DNA of 64,000 nucleotides from Tildeniella torsiva UHER 1998/13D. Lineage in GTDB: Bacteria > Cyanobacteriota > Cyanobacteriia > Phormidesmidales > Phormidesmidaceae. Position numbers and translations under genes: made by a program. Each line of letters starts with the position of its first letter. The stretch's first letter is position 1. The notes under the pieces are model-generated. The model was not told the origin of the DNA. It was given only the letters and a program-made list of their open reading frames with translations, and ran no database searches. The stretch spans positions 186,001-250,000 of the forward strand of contig JAHHIH010000004.1 in the NCBI GenBank assembly GCA_019358835.1. The letters run 5' to 3'. This document shows positions 1-9,240 of the stretch, in pieces.

Positions 1-320
1 CTATTGACTAACGTGCACAGTGTTAACGGATGTTCTGTTAACGGATGGTGACCGAGCTTGGCCCTACGTCTATCGTGCCTGGGAACAGGGTGTTGCCGGG
101 GGCGGAATCTCGAGTCGGGAAAAGAAATATGAGATAAATCTTTACTTAATGTAACGTAAGCTGCGGGACTCGGGCAAATCCCCAATCAAATTGCCCGGTC
201 AAGTTGATAATTCCCGAAGCTACTAACCTTGAGGTGCGTAGCGATCGCCAGGCTTCTCCTCTACTGTTACTTTAGCTGGTTATCGGATTTAGAAATGTGT
301 AGCGGTAGAGGTGCCCTGCG
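1..320. other. Intergenic region left of the MFS gene
   Basis: No convincing gene is visible in these 320 bases. A perfect 12-base direct repeat (TGTTAACGGATG) occurs at 21-32 and 36-47 with a 15-base period. The rest is unremarkable, with one HIP1-like GCGATCGC near 241. The segment presumably carries the promoter of the MFS gene that starts at 321. Confidence 0.5.
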
Positions 321-1523
321 ATGAAACCCCGTCATGCCGATACGTTGGGGGTAAAAGCTACCCTGCTGCTGGTCAGCACCCTGACGGTGATGGCGGGAGC
401 CACGATCGCCCCCTCGCTGCCGGCCATGCGATCGCACTTTGCCGAGGTGCCCAACGCCGACTACTGGGTGAGGCTGGTGTTGACGGTGCCAGCGCTGTTT
501 ATTGCTCTCGGTGCCCCCATTACGGGCGTCATTATCGATCGCTTTGGGCGCAAGCGCTGGCTGGCGCTGTCGGTGTTGACCTATGGGCTGGCGGGCAGTT
601 CGGGCTTTTTTCTCAATGAAATTGGCTGGATTTTGGTCGGGCGGCTGGTGCTGGGCCTGAGCGTGGCGGGCATTATGACCACCGCGACGACGCTGGTGGC
701 CGACTATTACATCGGCGCGGCACGGGCGCGGTTTTTGGGCTTGCAGGCGGCGTTTATGGGGCTGGGTGGGGTGCTGTTTCTCACCCTGGGGGGCTACCTG
801 GCGGATGTGAACTGGCGATTGCCGTTTTTGATCTATCTCTCGGCCTGGCTGATGCTGCCGCTGGTACTGCTGTTGCTGCCAGAGCCTAGACGGGCCAGTC
901 GGGCCGAGGTGCTGGCGCTAGCAGCGGCTAACCCAGAGCCAGTTCCCTGGGGGTTGTTGGCAGTGACCTTTGCGATCGCCCTGCTCACCCAGATTGTGTT
1001 CTACATGATTCCGGTGCAGATTCCGTTTTATCTCCAGCAGTTGAGTAACGCCAATGCGTCTCAGAGTGGGCTGGCGATCGCCCTGGCGACCCTGGCGGCG
1101 GCGACGAGTTCCCTCAGCTATCAGACCGTCAAGGCACGGTTTTCGTTTACGGCGCTCTATGCGATGGCCTTTGGGCTAATGGGGGTGGGCTATCTGGTGA
1201 TTGGCCGAGCACCGGGCTATGGGGCGGCGCTGGTGGGACTAGCGATCGCCGGTTTGGGCCTTGGCCTCTTCACCCCCAACATGACCGTCTGTCTTACCTC
1301 ATCGACCCCCGCTGCCCTGCGAGGGCGAATTTTGGGCGGCTTGACCACCAGTTTCTTTCTGGGGCAGTTTGTGTCGCCGCTGGTGAGCCAGCCCCTGAGT
1401 CAGCGGATTGGCTTGGCGGCGACCTATGGTTTGGCCGGGCTGCTGATGCTGACGTTGGGGGCCATGACCCTGGGCGTAATGGCCCGCTGGCGGTGGCTAG
1501 GTCAGCGCGATCGCCCCCTGTAG
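321..1523 (+). CDS. MFS transporter (DHA1-like exporter)
   Basis: This 400-residue integral membrane protein has about twelve hydrophobic segments, the usual size of a drug:H+ antiporter of the major facilitator superfamily. Conserved motif A between helices 2 and 3 is clear at about residues 69-80 ([12 protein letters not shown]), and a second-half loop reads [11 protein letters not shown]. Motif A and the 12-helix plan support the family; the substrate cannot be read from sequence. The ATG at 321 is preceded by a purine-rich GAGGTG. Its last 27 bases overlap the end of the convergent gltX gene. Confidence 0.85.
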   Translation: MKPRHADTLGVKATLLLVSTLTVMAGATIAPSLPAMRSHFAEVPNADYWVRLVLTVPALFIALGAPITGVIIDRFGRKRWLALSVLTYGLAGSSGFFLNEIGWILVGRLVLGLSVAGIMTTATTLVADYYIGAARARFLGLQAAFMGLGGVLFLTLGGYLADVNWRLPFLIYLSAWLMLPLVLLLLPEPRRASRAEVLALAAANPEPVPWGLLAVTFAIALLTQIVFYMIPVQIPFYLQQLSNANASQSGLAIALATLAAATSSLSYQTVKARFSFTALYAMAFGLMGVGYLVIGRAPGYGAALVGLAIAGLGLGLFTPNMTVCLTSSTPAALRGRILGGLTTSFFLGQFVSPLVSQPLSQRIGLAATYGLAGLLMLTLGAMTLGVMARWRWLGQRDRPL

Positions 1524-2936
1524 ACGGGGCACATCAAACCCGCGCTGGTGCAGAATTAGCCAGGATTCCATCAGGTCTGGCCCCTGGAGGGCACCCATGA
1601 GCGCGGCCCGCATCGATTTCATCACCAGCCCTTTCTTCACGCCCTGGGCTTTGGTGACCTCATCCACCAAGGCTTTAAGCTCGTCGATGGTGGCTGGAGA
1701 TTTCTCGGTGAGTCCTGTCAAAATGCCCTCCAGCACAGTGGATACGCCGTCGAGCTGCACCTGAGCTTTAGCGGCGTCGGCGAACTCCACAGTTTTGGTG
1801 AAGAAGAAGCGGCTTTGCTCCACAACGTCTGTCAGGCGGGTGAGGCTAGGGCCGAGGAGCGTCACCAGGGGCAATAGCCAGTCGTGATCGGCCTCCGCAT
1901 CAACGGCATAAGCGTCCTGTAGGTAGGGCAGCGCTAGCTCCAGCAGGGGAGCGGGCTCCATCGCGTGGAGGTACTGGCTGTTGAGCCAGTCGAGCTTATC
2001 CCAGTCGAACTTGGCTCCGGCTTTGTTGACGCGATCGAAGCTGAACTGTTTGGCGGCTTCGGCCAGGGTGAACTGTTCAGTGGCGTCGGGGGCTGACCAA
2101 CCCAGCAGGGTCATGTAGTTGACCAGGGCCGGAGCCACAAAGCCCATCTTCTGGAAATCAGAAATGGAGGTGACGCCATCGCGCTTGGAGAGCTTCTGCC
2201 CCGTCTGGTTGAGAATGAGCGGCGCGTGGGCAAAGGCGGGCACGGCGGCTTCGAGGGCTTCGTAGAGCAGAATTTGCTTGGCGGTGTTGGCGATGTGGTC
2301 TTCGCCGCGAATGACGTGGGTGATGGCCATATCAATGTCATCGACGACCACGGCCAGGTTGTATAGGGGCTGGCCAATGGTGGTGGCGGAAGAGGCGCGG
2401 GCGACGACCATGTCGCCGCCTAGGTCGCTGGCCTGCCAGGTGACGGGGCCGCGCACCATGTCGTTCCAGGTGATGGTGCGGCTGTCGTCGATTTTGAAGC
2501 GAATCACGGCTGAGCGGCCCTCGGTCTCAAAGGCGGCCTGTTGGTCGGGGGTGAGGTCGCGGTGGCGGTTATCGTAGCGGGGGGCATGGCCCCTGGCTTT
2601 TTGGGTTTCGCGCATGGCGTCTAGCTCGTCGGGGGTGTCGTAGGCGCGGTAGGCGAGACCCTTGTCGAGCAGGGTTTGAATGGCTTGGCGGTAGAGGTCG
2701 AGCCGCTGGGACTGGAAGAAGGGCCCTTCATCCCACTCCATGCCGAGCCATTTGAGGCCGGCGAGAATGTTGTCGGTGAATTCTGGTTTGGATCGCTCTT
2801 CGTCGGTGTCTTCGATGCGGAGAATGAACTGGCCGCCTTCGTGGCGGGCAAATAGCCAGTTGAACACAGCGGTGCGGGCGGTACCAATGTGCAGAGTTCC
2901 CGTGGGGCTGGGGGCAAGGCGAACGCGAACGGTCAT
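1497..2936 (-). CDS. gltX: Glutamyl-tRNA synthetase
   Basis: This class I aminoacyl-tRNA synthetase attaches glutamate to tRNA-Glu in the cytoplasm. From the ATG at 2936 the protein is 479 residues and begins [13 protein letters not shown], the typical GluRS N-terminus. A HIGH-type signature (HIGTA) lies at residues 16-20 and the KMSKS-type loop KLSKR at about 248-252, followed by the C-terminal anticodon-binding helices. The frame stays open upstream to 3029, but that proline-rich extension is not typical of GluRS, so I reject it. In cyanobacteria this enzyme usually also mischarges tRNA-Gln for later amidation by GatCAB (family knowledge). It converges on, and overlaps, the MFS gene. Confidence 0.96.
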   Translation of the reverse strand: MTVRVRLAPSPTGTLHIGTARTAVFNWLFARHEGGQFILRIEDTDEERSKPEFTDNILAGLKWLGMEWDEGPFFQSQRLDLYRQAIQTLLDKGLAYRAYDTPDELDAMRETQKARGHAPRYDNRHRDLTPDQQAAFETEGRSAVIRFKIDDSRTITWNDMVRGPVTWQASDLGGDMVVARASSATTIGQPLYNLAVVVDDIDMAITHVIRGEDHIANTAKQILLYEALEAAVPAFAHAPLILNQTGQKLSKRDGVTSISDFQKMGFVAPALVNYMTLLGWSAPDATEQFTLAEAAKQFSFDRVNKAGAKFDWDKLDWLNSQYLHAMEPAPLLELALPYLQDAYAVDAEADHDWLLPLVTLLGPSLTRLTDVVEQSRFFFTKTVEFADAAKAQVQLDGVSTVLEGILTGLTEKSPATIDELKALVDEVTKAQGVKKGLVMKSMRAALMGALQGPDLMESWLILHQRGFDVPRLQGAIALT

Positions 2937-3127
2937 GGGGTTTCCTGCACTTTCGACAAAGGTTTTGGGACAGTCTCCTATTTTAGGGGGTGGGGCGATC
3001 GCCTTGGGCATCGGCGCACCAGAATTCATCCCCCTGCTTAAACCAACCTTCTCAAGATGGCAGCTCTTGAAGTCAGGACGGTAAGTTGGGCAACGCCCAA
3101 GCCTCGGGAGAATGTTTTACAGAAGTC

Positions 3128-3751
3128 TCAAACAGTCACCACAGGCAGCGGGGGCTGCACTAGGCTGACCAAAATGCCCATGAGGGTTTCTAGCTGGTCA
3201 ATGTAGTAGTCTCGCTGGTCAACGTAGGCAGTCTGGTCGCTGAGGCGGAGGAACTTCCACTGGTTGCCAGTGGTCACCGCTCCGTATATCTGGGTTAGGG
3301 TTTGGCCTTCTCGCTCGTTGAAGATGCGCGCGGCCACCATGGCCGCTAAGCACTGACCCAGGCCACCTTTAATGTTTTCGTTTTTGGCTTCAAAGATAAT
3401 CAGGGCTGGGGCACTAATGTAGAGCTGCTGCTGTGACAGGCTAATGATGAAGTCGCAAAAACCGACTAGGTCTTGGGCTGGGTCTACCGAAAACTCCACT
3501 CCCGAAAAGAGACTGATTTGATCATTTAGTAGACGCTTGAGCTGCACCAGCATGGGCGCAATGACCATTTCAGAGCGGGCCTTTTCAGTGTTGATCGACA
3601 GGGCGAGGGGCACGCTGTAGTTGAGGTAGTTGGTGAATTCTTGAGTTAGCGGCAGCGGCTGACTGATGCCAGTGAAGAGGTCTTGATTGCTTTCGATCGC
3701 CAGCCCAAACTGCTTTCTAACTTTTTCGAGGGTGAAGTCTTTGTAAGACAT
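3128..3751 (-). CDS. Conserved protein with PD-(D/E)XK nuclease-like motif
   Basis: This soluble protein of about 207 residues starts at MSYKDFTLEKV (ATG at 3751; the frame continues to 3781). The central segment GFCDFIIS, followed about 20 residues later by IIFEAKNEN and then a Gln/Ala-rich helix (GQCLAAMVAA), has the D...(E)xK spacing of the restriction-endonuclease-like fold. I recognise the pattern from a cyanobacterial conserved-hypothetical family, but no substrate is known to me. No methyltransferase or mobile-element gene is adjacent, so a restriction role is not indicated. Confidence is high that it is a gene and modest for the fold. Confidence 0.7.
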   Translation of the reverse strand: MSYKDFTLEKVRKQFGLAIESNQDLFTGISQPLPLTQEFTNYLNYSVPLALSINTEKARSEMVIAPMLVQLKRLLNDQISLFSGVEFSVDPAQDLVGFCDFIISLSQQQLYISAPALIIFEAKNENIKGGLGQCLAAMVAARIFNEREGQTLTQIYGAVTTGNQWKFLRLSDQTAYVDQRDYYIDQLETLMGILVSLVQPPLPVVTV

Positions 3752-4106
3752 GGGCTGTTGCCTCGTGAGGGGCTTCTGCACAAATTATAGGAGGTATGGA
3801 TGGGGCTGCTGGGCCAGCAGTTTCAAGAGTCCTGCCCACGTGGGGCTGAGATAGGCGGCGCACAATTGGGGTCGAAAACCAGATCTACCGCTGGGGCCAT
3901 TTCGCTGGCCCCAGACCCCCATCGAGAAGGACGTTCCGTCGTCCTTCTCCTCACGGAAAGGAGCGGTTGATCATCGGTTTAAACCTCTGTTTTGCGAATG
4001 AACTTGTAGGCGACATTCAATCCTAAGGTTTTAGTTCCCTTATCTGCTTTTTACCACCATTCTCCCCCGCCTCCTCATCTCCCCTATCTTCCTCATCTCC
4101 CTTCAC
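3752..4106. other. Intergenic region with two hairpins and a pyrimidine-rich repeat
   Basis: This 355-base gap holds no gene that I can support. It contains a GGGGCC/GGCCCC stem at 3893-3912, a perfect 10-base stem at 3924-3949, and a pyrimidine-rich microrepeat from about 4060 running into the end of the amidase gene. It separates two minus-strand genes, so it holds the terminator of the amidase gene's neighbour or the promoter of the nuclease-like gene. Confidence 0.5.
3924..3949. repeat. Perfect 10-bp inverted repeat (hairpin)
   Basis: GAGAAGGACG at 3924-3933 pairs perfectly with CGTCCTTCTC at 3940-3949 around a six-base loop. A second stem, GGGGCC at 3893-3898 with GGCCCC at 3907-3912, lies just upstream. 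Neither is followed by a clear T run on either strand, so they look more like structured repeats than simple terminators. Confidence 0.6.
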
Positions 4107-4123
4107 TCACTCCCCTGCCCCCG
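4060..4123. repeat. Pyrimidine-rich microrepeat (CCCATCTCCCC type)
   Basis: The plus strand is an almost pure C/T tract with repeated CATCTCCC-like words. The same word family recurs at about 25996-26030, 29690-29739, 30514-30570, 44664-44758 and 54928-54990. This copy extends into the 3' end of the amidase gene, where its complement encodes the last residues GAGE and the stop codon TGA. Confidence 0.65.
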
Positions 4124-5879
4124 TCTGCTGCACCCAAAGCTCCACTCCTTCAGCCAGGGTTTCTGCCAGTTTCGCCTGCTCCTGCGGATCCGTCGCCCAC
4201 TCGAATTCGTTGGGGTTGATCATGAAGCCCAGTTCTAGCAGCACGGAGGGGGCGACGTGGGGGCGGGTGAGGGCGAGGTTGTTCCAGAAGACGCCGTAGG
4301 AGGGGCGATCGAGTTCGGTGACGAGGTAGTCGTGGAGGAACTGGGCCAGGCTGTGGGCCTGGGTGTGGAACCAAAAGGCTCCGATGCCAGCGGTGTTTTG
4401 GGCGTCGCCGCTGTCGGGTAGGGCGTTGTAGTGAATGCTGAGCGCGAGGGTAGGTTCGACTTGGGCGATCTGGGCGGGGCGATCGTTGACGGCAACGGTG
4501 CTGTCGGCGGTGCGGGTCATGATGACGGTTGCGCCACGGGCTTCGAGGGCGGCTTGTAGGAGTAGCGACACTGCCAGGTTGACGTCTTTTTCGGGGGTGC
4601 CGTTGGGGCCGCGTGAGCCGGGTTCGTCGCCGCCGTGGCCGGGGTCTACCAGAATGGTGGTGCCCGCTAGGGGACGAGAAGCTTGAATGCTGGGGGGCTG
4701 CTTGAGGGAGAGCACGAGGGTGGTGCCTTCGTAGCGCAGCTTGTAGCCCCACTGCTGATCAGTTTTGAAATGGATGAGGTATTCTACCTGGTCGGGCAGG
4801 ATGGGGTTCCAGTCTAAGCGCTCTACTAGTCCGTCGTCGGTGACGTAGATGGTGTCGGTTTGGGGCACGGTGTTGTGCAGGGTAAGAGTGAAGGTGTCTG
4901 TCCCTTGCTCGACGCTGACGGGGACGGGGACTTGCAGGGGAAAATAGATTTCTGTCCAGCCGGGCACCTGGCGGGAGGTGACGCCGCGAATCAGCGATCG
5001 CACCACCGCACCCCCAGCCACTGGCTGAGTCTCAGCGGCGCGAATCCAGCCGCCGTAGTCGAGGCGCAGCCAGTCGCCTTCGCGGGCGGTGACCCTGGCG
5101 CGGGTGCCCTGGGGCAGGGGCGTGAGGCGAGAGTAGTCTGTGCTGGGGCCGGTGCGGGCTACGCCAGCAGCAGCGGTAACTTCGACAACCTCGATCGCAC
5201 TGGGATTCAAAATGCTGATCGCACCGGGAGCCGCCGTGGTGACCGTAGAGCCGCCCTGGGTGAGGCTGTAGGTTGGTTGGCCGAGGTTACCTGGGGCTTC
5301 GGCCATGAAGCAGCTCTCGTAGCGGCTGGGGCCAGCGGCGGCGATGGGCTGGGCTTGGTCGGTTAGCACGGCTGAGTTTGGGGGTAGATCGGCGCGATCG
5401 CTCTGGGGCAGCAGCGTATAAGTTTGACCCGCTAGGGATGCCGTGACAGTGGCGTTGGTGGGGGCGATCGCCCCCAAGCAGACCCAATCCCCTGGCTGTC
5501 GAGCAACATCTACGGCGGGGACTAGGGATCCTTCAGCAAAGCCTAGAGTTGCAGGGAGGGCTGGCCCAGCAGGCACTCGCGTCACGGTGATGGATAGGGT
5601 TTGGTCACCCTGGATCAGGGTAAAGGTGTTGGCCCCAAGGCTGAGGGGGCGGGAGGGGGCAAAGTGCCCCGAGGCGCTGCGTCCCTCGATGGGTTCGCCG
5701 TTCAGCAGCACGGGCTGGTCGGCTGCCCCAGTGCCAATGAAAAAGATCTGTTCTGCCTCGGTCTGGTAGCCATCGGGGGGATAGACCACCTGGAGGGTGG
5801 TCTGGGCCTTAGTCAGGGTGGTGATGCTTGCTGTGCTAAGACCGGCTAGCGCAGCTGCGCCCCAAACCCACTGCGCCAT
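4107..5879 (-). CDS. N-acetylmuramoyl-L-alanine amidase with SH3 and N-terminal domains
   Basis: This exported peptidoglycan hydrolase cleaves the bond between N-acetylmuramic acid and the stem peptide. It has 590 residues: an N-terminal signal or anchor, a beta-rich region (about 25-240), a bacterial SH3 domain (around 240-290), an AMIN-like region, and a C-terminal Amidase_3 domain from about residue 400. The Zn/catalytic pattern is complete: DPGHGG, then the EKDVN glutamate, SIHYN, and a final ELGF glutamate. The domain plan matches cyanobacterial AmiC-type amidases that open septal junctions or separate cells. The LCP transferase lies immediately upstream on the same strand. The last codons come from a pyrimidine-rich repeat. 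Confidence 0.88.
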   Translation of the reverse strand: MAQWVWGAAALAGLSTASITTLTKAQTTLQVVYPPDGYQTEAEQIFFIGTGAADQPVLLNGEPIEGRSASGHFAPSRPLSLGANTFTLIQGDQTLSITVTRVPAGPALPATLGFAEGSLVPAVDVARQPGDWVCLGAIAPTNATVTASLAGQTYTLLPQSDRADLPPNSAVLTDQAQPIAAAGPSRYESCFMAEAPGNLGQPTYSLTQGGSTVTTAAPGAISILNPSAIEVVEVTAAAGVARTGPSTDYSRLTPLPQGTRARVTAREGDWLRLDYGGWIRAAETQPVAGGAVVRSLIRGVTSRQVPGWTEIYFPLQVPVPVSVEQGTDTFTLTLHNTVPQTDTIYVTDDGLVERLDWNPILPDQVEYLIHFKTDQQWGYKLRYEGTTLVLSLKQPPSIQASRPLAGTTILVDPGHGGDEPGSRGPNGTPEKDVNLAVSLLLQAALEARGATVIMTRTADSTVAVNDRPAQIAQVEPTLALSIHYNALPDSGDAQNTAGIGAFWFHTQAHSLAQFLHDYLVTELDRPSYGVFWNNLALTRPHVAPSVLLELGFMINPNEFEWATDPQEQAKLAETLAEGVELWVQQTGAGE

Positions 5880-5951
5880 AGGTGTTCATCCGATGCGATC
5901 GCTACCCCGCCAGTCTACGCCGCCAGTGGCGTTTTCCCAACCTGGGAGTGC

Positions 5952-7355
5952 CTAGAGAGATTCACCCAAACCCTGGTTCCAGTCTTGGCCGAGCTGAATG
6001 GTGATATCGGAGTTGAGGGCACCGGTGCTTTCGACCCGCACTTCGCCAATGCCCAAAAAGCGGTGCACCATTTCGGCGGTTGCGCCATCGCCCCGCTGGG
6101 CCACAATGCGGCTAATGGGCAGCGGCTCGTTTAGAGTTTTGTCTATAAAGATGTTGGAGTAGCCGCTGTCGCTCAGGGCCTTGGTCAGGGCTTGTACGGC
6201 CACTGGGTCATTGGTGCTGTCTTGAATGGCGACCCGTACCCGGCTGGGGTCATTGGTGGTGGCCACCCGCTGGGTGCCAAAGCCAAAGTACTGGTCAACC
6301 ATGCCGTCAATGTCGTTGTAGCTGGGCAGCCAGTAGCTCGCCGCAAAGTCTTGGGGGCGGCTAAAGCTGCCTGGCAGCATCAGCATCTGCACGTTAGAGC
6401 GGTTAATCTGCGCTCCGTAGCCCACCAGAGCTAGCAGCTCCTCTACTGACAGGTTGGTATCAACGTTCTCCTGAATCACCGACAAAATTTTGGGCAGCCG
6501 GGCAATGGTTGCCGGGTTAAGCGTCTGCTCAGCTAGGGCCCGCATAAACATCTGCTGGCGCTGAATGCGGCCAATATCGCCCTGGGAATCGTAGCGAAAG
6601 CGCAGGAATTGAAGCGCCTGATTGCCGTTGAGCTTTTGTTCGCCCGCCTTGAGATTGATGTAGAGGTGCTGGCTATCGTCCTGGTACTTCATGTCGGCGG
6701 GCACGTTGACCGTGACTCCGCCCAGGGCGTCGATCAGTTTTTCGACTCCCTGCACGTTGATGCGCACGTAGCGATCGACGGCCACGCCCCCCAGCAGGTC
6801 GCTCACTGATTCTGCGGCCAGGGCCGGGCCGCCATCACGGTTGGCCTCGTTGAGCTTGGTCAGCCGACCGCGCACGTAGGTGCGAGTGTCGCGGGGCAGC
6901 GACAGCACCACCATCTGCTCGGTTTGGGGGTTGAACCGTAGCAGCAGCATCGAGTCTGAGAGGCCATCAAAGGAGTTGACTAGGGCGTGGTAGCCCACGT
7001 CTTGCAGTTCTGGTGGCACTTCGTTGACGTCTGTGGTCAGCACCTTGACGCCCAGCACCATAATGTTGACCGGGCGAGTCAGGCGCGGCAGCCGCAGGTT
7101 GCCGCTCGACGCAATGGCCGCATCTTGGCTAAACACTCCTGATTCTTCAGCGCTCAGCTCTTGCTGCATGAGTGGTGATGCCGACAGCGAAACCGCCAGC
7201 AGTGCTCCAGCCACCCCAGAGATACCCGCTACTGAGGCCAAGGCAATGCCCACGCTGAGTAAGCGTGGCATGCGCCGTCGCTGTTGAGCTGGCATTTTTT
7301 GTGGATGCCCCTGGGGTGAACGAGCTTTGAGATGTTGGGGATGACGTTGAGACAC
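5952..7355 (-). CDS. LytR-CpsA-Psr (LCP) family glycopolymer transferase
   Basis: LCP proteins transfer lipid-linked glycopolymers to peptidoglycan on the outer face of the membrane. The 467 residues comprise a basic cytoplasmic N-terminus, one membrane anchor (about 29-60), an LCP domain (about 95-300) and a C-terminal LytR_C domain. LCP signatures visible are DSMLLLRFNP, SLPRDTR with its lipid-phosphate-binding arginines, KLNEA, and the GGV...VP segment (IDALGGVTVNVP). The amidase follows 72 bases downstream on the same strand, so the two may be cotranscribed in cell-wall maintenance. The physiological polymer is unknown from sequence. Confidence 0.88.
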   Translation of the reverse strand: MSQRHPQHLKARSPQGHPQKMPAQQRRRMPRLLSVGIALASVAGISGVAGALLAVSLSASPLMQQELSAEESGVFSQDAAIASSGNLRLPRLTRPVNIMVLGVKVLTTDVNEVPPELQDVGYHALVNSFDGLSDSMLLLRFNPQTEQMVVLSLPRDTRTYVRGRLTKLNEANRDGGPALAAESVSDLLGGVAVDRYVRINVQGVEKLIDALGGVTVNVPADMKYQDDSQHLYINLKAGEQKLNGNQALQFLRFRYDSQGDIGRIQRQQMFMRALAEQTLNPATIARLPKILSVIQENVDTNLSVEELLALVGYGAQINRSNVQMLMLPGSFSRPQDFAASYWLPSYNDIDGMVDQYFGFGTQRVATTNDPSRVRVAIQDSTNDPVAVQALTKALSDSGYSNIFIDKTLNEPLPISRIVAQRGDGATAEMVHRFLGIGEVRVESTGALNSDITIQLGQDWNQGLGESL

Positions 7356-7612
7356 CAGGGACCTCGGGGCAATAAAAATGAACGATGTAGCGATCGCAGC
7401 CCCGCAAAGGGGTGATTCTGCAAAATTTTTAGCTGCATGTTAACAGCAATTTAGTCAGCCGACCCACGTAATATGGCATGTACCCAACAAATTAGGTTAA
7501 TTTTCCGTCGGTACATGGGATGGCCCGAGGGCAAGGTCTAGCACTTTCTCCTTCTCTTGTTCTCCTGACCACAACTTGTGCCAGTGGGGAGGCTGCGTCG
7601 ATATCCGTGGCC

Positions 7613-7972
7613 CTAGGGCAGCCGCTTACTCCATTGGCTAAACCCCGGCAGGCTGACTGATTTACCCTGCAATAGACGCACCATGAGAATGAGATTGGTC
7701 AGGGTATAGCCGGTAGTTACTAGGGTGTTGCTAATCAGCAGCCGCAGCGACAGCCCCGGCGCCAGATGGCTCCCGGCGCTCAATATCCCATAGGTCATAA
7801 CCCAGGTAAAGGCCAGGGTAACCACCAGCCGACTGACCGCTAGCTCTTGGCGGCTGCCCTGCTTTTGCCACAGGCTATAGAGGGCGGGCACGACTCCAAA
7901 AATAGGCACCAGATAGAGGCTCAATTTCAGGCGCTCAAGGGTTTCCCCTGAGGCGGGGCTGGCTTTTTTCAT
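7613..7972 (-). CDS. Small membrane protein of unknown function
   Basis: A 119-residue protein with about three to four hydrophobic segments (roughly residues 14-32, 45-65, 70-105) and a basic C-terminus. It follows the truncated kdpD by about 100 bases on the same strand, so it may be the tail of the kdp transcript or independent. I do not recognise a named family; similar small four-helix proteins are common conserved hypotheticals in cyanobacteria. The ATG at 7972 begins a lysine-rich start (MKKAS). Confidence 0.6.
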   Translation of the reverse strand: MKKASPASGETLERLKLSLYLVPIFGVVPALYSLWQKQGSRQELAVSRLVVTLAFTWVMTYGILSAGSHLAPGLSLRLLISNTLVTTGYTLTNLILMVRLLQGKSVSLPGFSQWSKRLP

Positions 7973-8069
7973 AGGTACTGAGCCTTGGGCAGAAGGGAGG
8001 AATTGTTGCAGGGTCTGTCCAAATTATGCCCCACGCGACCAGCACACGTGTACCTGCCCGCCAGGAAAG

Positions 8070-9170
8070 CTAGTTCGTTAACTTGGTCGCAATAATGTGG
8101 ATATCGACGCTGGGCAGCGATCGCATCAGCCGCTGCACAATGGATCCCTTCATCAAGAGCTGCCAGCGCGATCGCTGGGTTTCGCCAAGCACAATTTGGC
8201 TGACATACTTTTCGGTGGCAACGCTGGCAATAGCATTTACCACATCCTCCGACTCAGCCCGAATAAACTCGCCCTCAAACTCTTGGCAGAGTTGTTTGCA
8301 GGTTTCGATGTGCAGCGCCTCGGGTTTTGAGAGAAACTTGTGGGGATGGGCCACAAACAACACGTAGAGCCGACCGTTCATAAAGTTAGCAATGCGTGCC
8401 CCCCGTCGCAGCAGTTGGATAGAGCTGGGAAAGGTTGAAATACAGACCAAAATACATTCTTGAATATTGCAGTAGTTTTGAGGATTGCTGATGCGCCCAT
8501 TTTCTTCAACGCTGTCGGCGACTTCTCGCAGCGCTAGCTCTCGCAGGGCAATCAGGTTAGGGCGTTTGAAGAAGTTTTGTAGCGCCTGGTCAATCTTTTC
8601 TGCGGCATAGATTTTGCCCTCCTGCAAGCGCTCTTGCAGGGTTTCGGGGGTAACGTCGATCACCACAACTTCATCGGCTTCATCGAGCAGGCGATCGGGC
8701 ACCCGTTCGCGCACCACCACGCCAGAAATTTTATGAACTAAATCATTCAGACTTTCTAAATGCTGAATATTGAGGGTGGAATATACGTCAATACCAGCAT
8801 TTAGGACAACTTCCACATCTTGGTAACGCTTCTCTCGCTCAGAGCCGGGCACGTTAGTATGGGCCAATTCATCAATCAAAATTAGCTGAGGATGGCGAGC
8901 GATAATGCCATCGACATCCATCTCAGGCAGGGCGCGCCCTTGGCAATCCACCACCCGTAAAGGTACCTGCTCTAGCCCAATAGATTTAGCAATGGTATCT
9001 TCTCGTCTGTGGGTTTCAAGCAGCCCGATCGCCACATCAAACCCTTCTTGCTTTAATTTTTGGCCTTCTTCTAACATGCGAAAGGTTTTGCCCACCCCCG
9101 GTGCCATGCCAATAAAGATTTTATGCTTGCCCCGGCGGCTTGAAGAGCCAAGGCTAGTGGATTCGATCAT
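8070..9170 (-). CDS. kdpD: KdpD N-terminal domain protein without kinase domain
   Basis: In E. coli, KdpD is a roughly 900-residue K+-sensing kinase. Here only 366 residues are present: the KdpD N-terminal ATP-binding domain with Walker A (GMAPGVGKT, residues 21-29) and Walker B (ILIDELAHTN, about 96-106), then a universal-stress-protein-like domain (about 230-365). The four membrane helices, the dimerisation histidine and the ATPase core of the kinase are absent. The stop is followed by a different gene, with no sign of a decayed remainder. Short KdpD proteins of this kind are known in cyanobacteria such as Anabaena. It must work without its own phosphotransfer, possibly through a partner kinase. 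Confidence 0.9.
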   Translation of the reverse strand: MIESTSLGSSSRRGKHKIFIGMAPGVGKTFRMLEEGQKLKQEGFDVAIGLLETHRREDTIAKSIGLEQVPLRVVDCQGRALPEMDVDGIIARHPQLILIDELAHTNVPGSEREKRYQDVEVVLNAGIDVYSTLNIQHLESLNDLVHKISGVVVRERVPDRLLDEADEVVVIDVTPETLQERLQEGKIYAAEKIDQALQNFFKRPNLIALRELALREVADSVEENGRISNPQNYCNIQECILVCISTFPSSIQLLRRGARIANFMNGRLYVLFVAHPHKFLSKPEALHIETCKQLCQEFEGEFIRAESEDVVNAIASVATEKYVSQIVLGETQRSRWQLLMKGSIVQRLMRSLPSVDIHIIATKLTN

Positions 9171-9240
9171 GAGGAAAATTTGAATCTTTAAAGTTTTGCG
9201 GGAGATAGAATCGGGCTAAAGTACTGGGTTTCAGCAGTTT

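Noticed and set aside
2937..3029. N-terminal extension of gltX
   Set aside because: Proline-rich and not typical of Glu[15 protein letters not shown] is the standard start.
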